DNA from: Thermoplasmatota archaeon | Lineage (GTDB): Archaea > Thermoplasmatota > E2 > DHVEG-1 | Assembly: GCA_018824925.1 (NCBI GenBank) | Contig: JAHJFH010000163.1 | Coordinates: 1 to 6,825 of the forward strand | Direction of reading: 5' to 3' | DNA: 6,825 nucleotides | In this document: one piece after another, positions 1 through 4,617 of the stretch | How the letters are laid out: each line of letters opens with the position of its first letter | Position numbering within the stretch: the stretch's first letter is position 1 | Made by a program: the position numbers and the translations under genes | Notes under the pieces: generated by a model | What the model saw: the letters and a program-made list of their open reading frames with translations, nothing else | Told to the model about the DNA's origin: nothing | Database searches by the model: none

Positions 1-19
1 AAGTATAGAATTAATATGA

Positions 20-37
20 TTTTTTTTTTAAAAAAAA
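20..37. terminator. T-run/A-run tract, possible terminator of a gene left of the window
   Basis: Ten T residues (20-29) run directly into eight A residues (30-37), giving a U-rich tract on either strand. Archaeal transcription commonly ends at U-rich runs without a strong hairpin, so this could end transcription entering from the left. No coding sequence is visible in 1-141 to confirm an upstream gene, so the call rests on base composition only. Confidence 0.25.
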
Positions 38-82
38 TTCATGATTTTGTTAAAATGACAATATGAACAAAAACCACCCTAA

Positions 83-91
83 TTTTATATA
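83..91 (+). promoter_or_regulatory. TATA box of the 44-residue small protein gene
   Basis: The sequence TTTTATATA matches the archaeal TATA consensus. Placing the transcription start about 26 bases downstream of its centre gives roughly position 113, and so a leader of about 28 nt that contains the SD site GAGGTGA at 131-137. The agreement between TATA position, leader length and SD site supports a real transcript here. Confidence 0.5.
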
Positions 92-141
92 GAAATAATA
101 GCAAAACCCCCTACTAGAAACAAAAAAAAAGAGGTGACGCT

Positions 142-276
142 ATGAAATATGAAAAAAGCCAAATAGGAAAATACGGCGTTCGCTGGACACCGGTCGAAGG
201 CTATATTCGAAGAGATGGAAAAAAGATTCCTGCCTATTTGAAAAAAACCGCCTTTAAATGGAAACCGTCAAATTAA
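142..276 (+). CDS. Small basic protein of 44 residues, function unknown
   Basis: I do not recognise this protein. It starts with ATG at 142, four bases after a good SD sequence (GAGGTGA, 131-137), and ends with TAA at 274-276. The product has 12 Lys/Arg against 3 Asp/Glu and contains three separated Trp/Tyr-rich patches (around W15, Y21 and W40). The central stretch V18-EGYIRRDGKKIPAYL-33 resembles the 'V-x-GY-x-R-x-DG-x-x-V' type motif that I recall from small basic proteins of unknown role in bacteria and phages; that resemblance is from memory. There is no signal peptide or membrane segment. The strong positive charge would suit nucleic-acid or ribosome binding, but that is inference. It is followed 88 bases later by the RPA-like gene on the same strand, with no evidence that the two share a transcript. 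Confidence 0.6.
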   Translation: MKYEKSQIGKYGVRWTPVEGYIRRDGKKIPAYLKKTAFKWKPSN

Positions 277-330
277 AATTCAAAAATCTTTATTTTCTCC
301 CCAATTAAATCTCTTCTTTTACACCACCTT

Positions 331-358
331 ATTTTAATCTAAAATACAAGCATATAAG
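331..358 (+). promoter_or_regulatory. Candidate promoter region of the RPA-like gene (two possible TATA elements)
   Basis: Two AT-rich elements precede the gene. ATTTTAATCT at 331-340 is centred about 28 bases before the ATG at 365 and would give a leaderless transcript from that codon. CATATAAG at 351-358 is the better TATA match; its predicted start, near 381, would instead suit translation from the second in-frame ATG at 386. There is no SD sequence before either ATG, so leaderless translation is likely whichever is used. Confidence 0.35.
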
Positions 359-364
359 TAACCA

Positions 365-1159
365 ATGCCCAATACACCACTAAGGATGCAACCCACCATA
401 ACACAATTATATCAAAAGATCAAAGACATCATGCCCCTAGATCAATTCGAACAAGAAATCAACCACTATGACGCCGTATGGGAACACCTTATCGACAAAA
501 ACCTAATTGCCCTCTACCTAGTAGATAAACACGGACGAAACCACCTAAGCTTACATCATATCAAAGACCTTCAACCAAATAACGAATATGTTGTCCAAGG
601 AACCATAACCGCTATACAAAACGAACGAACATTTACCCGAAAAAATGGAACAACTGGTCGTGTACTCAACCTTGATCTCTCCGATAACACCGGTACCTGC
701 CGACTAGTCCTATGGAATGACGATATTGATCTACTGAAACAACACCACCTCACCATTCACTCACCTATCAAAATCATAAATGGATATACCAAAACAGGAC
801 CAAATGGCATAGAACTACACCTCGGGAAATGGGGAATGCTTGATATACCAGAAACCACCCACTCCCTACCATCAACACCCTTACCACAAGCAAAAGAAAA
901 TATACTTACGGGCATTCTAATCAATCGAGAACCCTCCCGCCCATTTTTCAGAGATAACGGAGAATTTGGATTTATAACCAAGATTTCCCTACAGCAAAAC
1001 AATACCTATCAGGAGATCATCCTCTGGAATGAAAAAGTCAAAGAAATCCAACAATTTAAAATCGGTGATCAGCTCACCATTGAAGCCTATACAGAAAAAA
1101 ACAACAATGGGACAAGAGAACTACATCTTAATGGAAACAGTACAATCAGAAAAACCTAA
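365..1159 (+). CDS. RPA-like single-stranded DNA-binding protein with two OB folds
   Basis: This is a 264-residue protein related to archaeal replication protein A (RPA), which coats single-stranded DNA during replication, repair and recombination. Residues 8-60 resemble the helical N-terminal region of archaeal RPAs (ITQLYQKIKD followed by an acidic 'LDQFEQEI' helix and an 'LIDKNLIALYLV' helix). A first OB fold spans about 67-160, opening with 'IKDLQPNNEYVVQGTI' and including 'LDLSDNTGTCRLVLWND', the strand-turn-strand pattern typical of RPA DNA-binding domains. A second, more divergent OB fold spans about 175-263 ('ILTGILINREPSRPF', 'ISLQQNNTYQEIILWNEK'). There is no C-terminal zinc finger, and euryarchaeal RPAs vary in OB number, so this is a short form or one subunit of a multi-gene RPA. 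The start could be ATG 365 or ATG 386 (residue 8); the homology begins after residue 8. The gene is convergent with the methionine operon, its TAA overlapping the opposing stop codon. Confidence 0.8.
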   Translation: MPNTPLRMQPTITQLYQKIKDIMPLDQFEQEINHYDAVWEHLIDKNLIALYLVDKHGRNHLSLHHIKDLQPNNEYVVQGTITAIQNERTFTRKNGTTGRVLNLDLSDNTGTCRLVLWNDDIDLLKQHHLTIHSPIKIINGYTKTGPNGIELHLGKWGMLDIPETTHSLPSTPLPQAKENILTGILINREPSRPFFRDNGEFGFITKISLQQNNTYQEIILWNEKVKEIQQFKIGDQLTIEAYTEKNNNGTRELHLNGNSTIRKT

Positions 1160-1485
1160 CAGCCACCTTGCTCATAGGATTGATGATGTTCAAGAGCATA
1201 CTGAGCTTTTTGTAACTCCCTGCCAAGATAGAGATAATGTTCATGGCGTAAGGTCGAAATATATTGTGCTATCGAATCAGATAATGCATCAGCTTTTGTA
1301 CCCACAAACACCATCTCTAAAATTCCTGACACAATTTTATTATTCTTAAACACATTTGAATAATACTCAACCTGGATTTCCTGGTTTTTGATAAGCTCAA
1401 TTACAAAAAACCCTTCAGTATCCAACATAACATCTTTTTGCGGTGTTTTTTTTGCATGTATTAAAGGAATTTTTTTACCTGGCAT
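1156..1485 (-). CDS. Small DUF4346-like protein, last gene of the methionine-synthesis operon
   Basis: A 109-residue soluble protein. After a basic start it has 'DTEGFFVIEL' (22-31), a beta-rich middle, then a helical end containing 'YLYLGRELQKAQYAL' (84-98). This D-x-x-G-[YF]-F-x-I ... YLGREL-x-KA-x-x-AL pattern is what I recall for DUF4346 (Pfam PF14251), a domain of unknown function that in some archaea occurs next to, or fused to, MtrA-type proteins. The recall is from memory and was not searched. The ATG at 1485 lies inside the end of the core MetE gene (11-base overlap), with an SD sequence GGTGA at 1498-1494 eight bases upstream, so translation is probably coupled. Its TAG stop at 1158-1156 overlaps the TAA of the opposing RPA-like gene. 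Position in the operon suggests an accessory role in methyl transfer to homocysteine or in cobamide handling; no catalytic residues can be named. Confidence 0.7.
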   Translation of the reverse strand: MPGKKIPLIHAKKTPQKDVMLDTEGFFVIELIKNQEIQVEYYSNVFKNNKIVSGILEMVFVGTKADALSDSIAQYISTLRHEHYLYLGRELQKAQYALEHHQSYEQGGC

Positions 1486-2377
1486 TTATCTGTTCACCCG
1501 CTACGGTTAAATTGATTAATTTTTTAAGAGCATTGTCCCGGGGCAATAATCGCTGCCCGCAATCTGGAGCAATATGAATTATTTTATCTTCAAACAACTC
1601 AATTCCCTTGGATATATGTCTGGTTATATCATCAACAGATTCAATCGTTGGATCATCTGAGCGAACAGAACCAAAACAGAGTTTTTGAGAAAAACTATAT
1701 TCAGAAAACACGGTCATTAACTGTGGCGAGGCTTTAAACTCATGAGAAAGAATATCCACAGGAAGCTCAATAATTTTATCAACGATTCCTGAGATATCAC
1801 CACAAACATGTAAAACCACTGGAATAGAGATACCGTTTGTGATGATTTTAATTAAATCGTAGGCATACTCCGGCATAGACTGTGAAAAAAACGGTTCATC
1901 AATACTAATGATATCCACATGGTCTTGAAGAACAGAGGCTTCTTTATGTAAGGCATACGCAAAATCTATTGCCATTTGTTGTTGATCATGATAAAACATA
2001 TCAACACAAGAACATGCTAATGTATATGGGCCGGTAAGTACCCCCTTAATCATCATTTCCTTGGGTATCAATGATCTCAGATAGAGCTGATCCATTAGCG
2101 TGATAGGTGCAATATGTTCAATTTTATCGATCACCTCTGTTCGTGCGCGCACCCGACATCCAGCTAATTTTCGGGTAAAGAGTTGAATGAATGGATCCCG
2201 GGTCTGTCCATCTGTAATGATATCAATACCAGCTTGAATCATATCAGATACAACCTCGAGAATCATAGGCTGCCATGAAACTGGGGTTTCTTGTGAAAAA
2301 TAAGCATTTATTAAATCCAGTGGATTAATCGTTGTTGGATAGGATCCGATAACAGTAGTTTTTACCTGATGACTCAT
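1475..2377 (-). CDS. Core methionine synthase (MetE C-terminal-domain family), cobamide-dependent type predicted
   Basis: A 300-residue protein matching only the catalytic C-terminal barrel of cobalamin-independent methionine synthase MetE, which in bacteria is about 750 residues. Such 'core' enzymes in archaea lack the N-terminal half and take the methyl group from a methyl-corrinoid protein rather than from polyglutamyl methyl-folate. The family start 'TTVIGSYPTT' (7-16) is present, as are the barrel motif 'ISIDEP' (157-162) and all four zinc ligands: H190 and C192 ('LHVCGD'), E213 ('SHEF') and C273 ('APDCGQR'). Zinc activates the homocysteine thiolate. At the position where E. coli MetE has its homocysteine-binding Glu ('GEPERNDM'), this protein has 'DGQTRDP', with Gln58. 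The ATG overlaps the mtrH-like stop as ATGA, and an SD sequence GGAGG lies at 2393-2389. Uroporphyrinogen decarboxylase/MtaA-type methyltransferases share the fold, but the 'DEP' and 'PDCG' motifs favour MetE. The nearby MtrA and MtrH supply a plausible methyl donor. Confidence 0.88.
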   Translation of the reverse strand: MSHQVKTTVIGSYPTTINPLDLINAYFSQETPVSWQPMILEVVSDMIQAGIDIITDGQTRDPFIQLFTRKLAGCRVRARTEVIDKIEHIAPITLMDQLYLRSLIPKEMMIKGVLTGPYTLACSCVDMFYHDQQQMAIDFAYALHKEASVLQDHVDIISIDEPFFSQSMPEYAYDLIKIITNGISIPVVLHVCGDISGIVDKIIELPVDILSHEFKASPQLMTVFSEYSFSQKLCFGSVRSDDPTIESVDDITRHISKGIELFEDKIIHIAPDCGQRLLPRDNALKKLINLTVAGEQINAR

Positions 2378-3276
2378 GGGTAAAAGATCCTCCGTGGATG
2401 CCCTGGAGCAGGTGTTATACCAAAATACTGTTCAGCATATTCCGCAACAAGAATATCCTGCCAGGCTATCAAGGGAAAAAGTTTGGGAGCATGCTGCATT
2501 GGGCCATATAATGCAAAATCACCCCCAAAAAGGGGTATATTGAGATTTGATGCAATATCTACGATATCACGGGATCCTGAAAATGTGTTTAACCAGGAGG
2601 ATTTTTCTACAACATTATGAATAGCACAACCCGAGGGTAAACCATATTCTTCTTTTATAACGGGTAGTGCTGAGATTGCAGCTCCACTATTTTGTCCAGG
2701 TGCTAACGCTGCTGTGTCAATTAATATTTTTTCAATATTACACTGTTTTGCAACATCAAATAACCCATTTTCACGAAGATGAGCACCATTTTCCAATACC
2801 TCAATTTTACCATCAGGGGAGGTATCTTTTGGATTAAATGCTACAAGAATTGCCATAGCTGGTGGGTACTGGGCGAGTGTTTCTTGTTCTTGTTCGGTTA
2901 CACCGATATGAATGGAGTTGTAAATGGTTCGATTTAACAATTTCTTATCATGTAATTTGTGTAAGGTTTGTATTTTTAATGCAGGTTCAATGATATCAAT
3001 GGAAAATGGTTTGTTTGGTGGTATTGTTTTTTTGATGAAATCCAGGATATCGTTGATATATTCCTCTTTTTTTATGAAGAAATCTGGTATGGCAGGTATT
3101 CCTGTTTGTGAACTGAGGTTATACATTGTTGTTAGTTCGTTGGCAGCGAATTCGTAGTCAGGAGCTCCTTTAAAAAACAGTCCGCCGAAAAGAACTGTGG
3201 CATGTTCCCCGGGTTGTCCACCAAAAATAACATCTCCTAATTGTATTGCTTTCTGGGGTTGGGTAAAAGAAAACAT
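2374..3276 (-). CDS. mtrH: MtrH-family methyl-tetrahydropterin:corrinoid methyltransferase
   Basis: A 300-residue homologue of MtrH, the subunit of the methanogen Mtr complex that transfers the methyl group from N5-methyl-tetrahydromethanopterin to the cobamide on MtrA. The match is full-length (family about 310 residues): 'GGQPGE' at 19-24 near the N-terminus, 'IYNSIHIG' in the middle of the barrel, 'AFNPKDTSPDGKIEV', 'GLPSGCAIHNVV', and the C-terminal 'GGDFALYGPMQHAPKLFP' and 'ILVAEYAEQYFGITP'. It is predicted to be a cytoplasmic TIM barrel with no signal peptide or membrane segment. The start ATG at 3276 follows a very strong SD sequence (GAGGAGGAT, 3289-3281), and only 2 bases separate it from the mtrA-like stop. 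It overlaps core metE by 4 bases. The context implies delivery of methyl groups to MtrA for methionine synthesis rather than methanogenesis. The actual pterin (tetrahydromethanopterin, tetrahydrofolate or another) cannot be read from the sequence. Confidence 0.92.
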   Translation of the reverse strand: MFSFTQPQKAIQLGDVIFGGQPGEHATVLFGGLFFKGAPDYEFAANELTTMYNLSSQTGIPAIPDFFIKKEEYINDILDFIKKTIPPNKPFSIDIIEPALKIQTLHKLHDKKLLNRTIYNSIHIGVTEQEQETLAQYPPAMAILVAFNPKDTSPDGKIEVLENGAHLRENGLFDVAKQCNIEKILIDTAALAPGQNSGAAISALPVIKEEYGLPSGCAIHNVVEKSSWLNTFSGSRDIVDIASNLNIPLFGGDFALYGPMQHAPKLFPLIAWQDILVAEYAEQYFGITPAPGHPRRIFYP

Positions 3277-3278
3277 GG

Positions 3279-3848
3279 TTATCCTCCTCGTTTCTGTATT
3301 TTTCCCATATAATCAATTTGTATTTTTGAATGCAATGCCCGTGAGTCATCAAGAGATAAATTTTTTTCTGGGCAAATCCGAATCGCATAGTGGGGATTCC
3401 CAAATGCTGTTGGAGTTTTATCAATATAGTGTGTAATCATTCTGTTAAGAGTGGTAGCGTTAGAACAGCCAATGTAATCGAGTATCTCAATTTGCTGTTG
3501 AAATCGATTGATTGCGGCTTGATCGATATTTTCAATGTAGGGAATCGCTCCCGGAGCATTGATGATCCTATGGTTATCATCAATGCCATGAGCATGTAAT
3601 GCTACTAGTGAGGATCCTGATCGATGACCCCGTATTTCATCACCACATATCATAAGATAGCGGATGTGTGGATTTGAAATCACGTTTGCAATAATTTTTT
3701 CTATTCCGATATTTTCTGTTCGTAATGAACCATAAATCGCAACAGAATCTGGTGGAATATAGGATGTAGTCAGTAAGACTACTGCAATACATCCCTTGGG
3801 CTCGCATGCTTCAAAATCACCGCCCCAAGGATAATATTCCGATGACAT
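3279..3848 (-). CDS. mtrA: MtrA-family corrinoid (cobamide) carrier protein, soluble form
   Basis: A 189-residue homologue of MtrA, the cobamide-binding subunit that alternates between Co(I) and methyl-Co(III) in the methanogen Mtr complex. Family hallmarks are continuous: 'TENIGIEKIIANVISNP' (44-60), 'IRYLMICGDEIRGH' (62-75), 'SSLVALHAHGID' (79-90), 'APGAIPYIEN' (98-107) and 'INRFQQQIEILDYIG' (113-127). His85 in 'ALHAHG' corresponds to the histidine (His84 in methanogen MtrA) that coordinates cobalt from below. Methanogen MtrA is about 240 residues with a C-terminal transmembrane helix; this protein stops after a polar tail and has no hydrophobic segment long enough to cross a membrane, so it should be cytoplasmic. 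Start ATG 3848: an in-frame TGA four codons upstream and the absence of an SD sequence, combined with a TATA box about 27 bases ahead, suggest a leaderless transcript. It is the first gene of the four-gene operon. The last residues, RGG, are encoded by the SD sequence of mtrH. Confidence 0.92.
   Translation of the reverse strand: MSSEYYPWGGDFEACEPKGCIAVVLLTTSYIPPDSVAIYGSLRTENIGIEKIIANVISNPHIRYLMICGDEIRGHRSGSSLVALHAHGIDDNHRIINAPGAIPYIENIDQAAINRFQQQIEILDYIGCSNATTLNRMITHYIDKTPTAFGNPHYAIRICPEKNLSLDDSRALHSKIQIDYMGKIQKRGG
3281..3289 (-). promoter_or_regulatory. Strong Shine-Dalgarno site of mtrH, inside the end of mtrA
   Basis: GAGGAGGAT on the - strand is a near-perfect SD sequence, ending four bases before the mtrH ATG. 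It lies inside the mtrA reading frame, where it encodes the final Arg-Gly-Gly and overlaps the TAA. It fixes the mtrH start and implies translational coupling between carrier and methyltransferase. Confidence 0.75.
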
Positions 3849-3868
3849 GCAATATAGTCATAGGACTT

Positions 3869-3881
3869 TACCATAAAAGAG
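3869..3881 (-). promoter_or_regulatory. TATA box driving the mtrA-mtrH-metE operon, probably leaderless
   Basis: In the 46-base gap between the HemK2-like gene and mtrA, the - strand carries CTCTTTTATGG, with the TATA-like core TTTTATGG centred near 3875. An archaeal transcript would begin about 26 bases downstream, at roughly 3849, essentially at the mtrA ATG (3848). mtrA has no SD sequence, so the two observations agree on leaderless initiation. This would make the methionine operon a separate transcription unit from the upstream methyltransferase gene. Confidence 0.5.
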
Positions 3882-3894
3882 TATCTCGATCCTG

Positions 3895-4518
3895 TCACCC
3901 ATTCAATCTTGTAACCCGATATAGATATAATGTTTCATCATTAAATCGTTGTTGACTAATAATTGATCCAGAAACAGCACATTTATCAAAGGATTTTCTG
4001 AGTTGAGTGATATTACTTAATGAACTTGCGATGAAATATCCCTGTCCCCGCTTTGTAAGATAATGGGGAAGAGGTTGTAAAAACTGTGAAATTATCCCAA
4101 GTCCTGATTCACCGCCATCAAAAGCAGTATTAATCCACCCAGGTAACCGTTCTGATTCACGGGTGGGGAGATATGGGGGGTTAAAGAGTATTTTATCAAA
4201 TAATGGTTGTGGTTTTATCATTGAAAAAAGATTCCCTCGTAATAGCTGGACGTCAGCTCGTAAATTGTGTTTATTTTGCATATAATTTTGATAAGCTATT
4301 GATATTGCATGCGGGTTAATATCTGTCGCAACTACATGAGCACTGTGAAGGGCGCATGTTAACGCAATGATGCCACATCCTGTTCCCAATTCAAGAATTC
4401 TATCAGTAGCAGTACATGAAAGGTTTTCTAGCATAAGAAAGGTGTCCTCAGATGGTTCATAAACCAAAGAGTCTACTATAATCTCTAGTGAATGATAATG
4501 AAATCTTTTAGATTCCAT
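3895..4518 (-). CDS. HemK2/Mtq2-like class I SAM-dependent protein glutamine N5-methyltransferase
   Basis: A 207-residue methyltransferase of the archaeal/eukaryotic HemK2 (Mtq2, N6AMT1) type, whose known members methylate the Gln of the GGQ motif in class I release factors, with Trm112 as partner. The family opening 'VYEPSEDTF' (19-27) is present, followed by the SAM-binding motif I 'ELGTGCG' (43-49) and the acidic residue that binds the ribose, D66 in 'ATDIN'. The catalytic NPPY motif sits at 113-116, and the downstream 'AFDGGESG' (132-139) is the usual W/F-x-GG-x-x-G element. Length is typical for single-domain HemK2 proteins, which lack the N-terminal helical domain of bacterial PrmC. ATG 4518 is preceded by an SD sequence (AGGT core at 4528-4525, six bases away). 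By analogy the substrate would be archaeal aRF1, but other substrates, including lysines or small molecules, are known or possible for this family. It lies 46 bases ahead of mtrA on the same strand but is probably transcribed separately. Confidence 0.88.
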   Translation of the reverse strand: MESKRFHYHSLEIIVDSLVYEPSEDTFLMLENLSCTATDRILELGTGCGIIALTCALHSAHVVATDINPHAISIAYQNYMQNKHNLRADVQLLRGNLFSMIKPQPLFDKILFNPPYLPTRESERLPGWINTAFDGGESGLGIISQFLQPLPHYLTKRGQGYFIASSLSNITQLRKSFDKCAVSGSIISQQRFNDETLYLYRVTRLNG

Positions 4519-4556
4519 GGGTTTACCTTCAGAAAACAGTATGGTAAAGAAAAAGT

Positions 4557-4566
4557 TATTAAAATA
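4557..4566 (-). promoter_or_regulatory. Possible TATA element of the HemK2-like gene
   Basis: The - strand reads TTATTTTAATAA here, an AT-rich near-palindrome about 43 bases ahead of the ATG at 4518. A start about 26 bases downstream (around 4535) would give a leader of roughly 17 nt containing the GAAGGT SD sequence. The match to the TATA consensus is only fair. Confidence 0.3.
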
Positions 4567-4580
4567 ATCGTCTAGTCAAT

Positions 4581-4606
4581 TGAAAAGAAAAAAAAGATGG
4601 GGGGGA
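4581..4606 (-). terminator. Pyrimidine-rich terminator after the C25 peptidase gene
   Basis: Starting 12 bases after the peptidase TAA, the - strand shows seven consecutive C residues (4605-4599), then ATC, then a run of eight or more T residues broken by single C residues, ending near 4581. T-rich runs of this kind are the usual archaeal intrinsic terminator and need no hairpin. The tract would separate the peptidase transcript from the downstream methyltransferase gene. Confidence 0.55.
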
Positions 4607-4617
4607 TAGAATGAATA

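Noticed and set aside
571..1002. Two - strand open frames (571-756 and 757-1002) under the RPA-like gene
   Set aside because: They are antisense to OB-fold coding sequence, with Arg/Ser-rich products typical of chance frames.
1029..1349. Open frame of 106 codons on the + strand, crossing the end of the RPA-like gene
   Set aside because: It overlaps two well-supported genes (RPA-like and DUF4346-like), has a low-complexity Lys/Ser start and no recognisable domain.
1475..2377. Uroporphyrinogen decarboxylase or MtaA/MtbA-type corrinoid:CoM methyltransferase
   Set aside because: The fold is shared, but 'IGSYPTT', 'IDEP', 'LHVCGD' and 'PDCG' are MetE motifs in the correct order.
2924..3157. Open frame on the + strand inside mtrH
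   Set aside because: It is antisense to strongly conserved MtrH sequence, with no family resemblance of its own.
3170..3599. Several open frames (3170-3424 -, 3197-3436 +, 3390-3599 +) over mtrA and mtrH
   Set aside because: All are other-frame shadows of the MtrA/MtrH coding sequence, which is conserved throughout.
1156..3848. Part of a methanogenic energy-conserving Mtr complex
   Set aside because: No mtrB-G genes flank mtrA and mtrH, MtrA has no membrane helix, and the operon continues into a methionine synthase instead.
4591..4605. A-rich/G-run on the + strand as a possible ribosome binding site for a + strand gene
   Set aside because: The ATG at 4611 that follows leads into no supported gene; the tract is better read as a - strand terminator.
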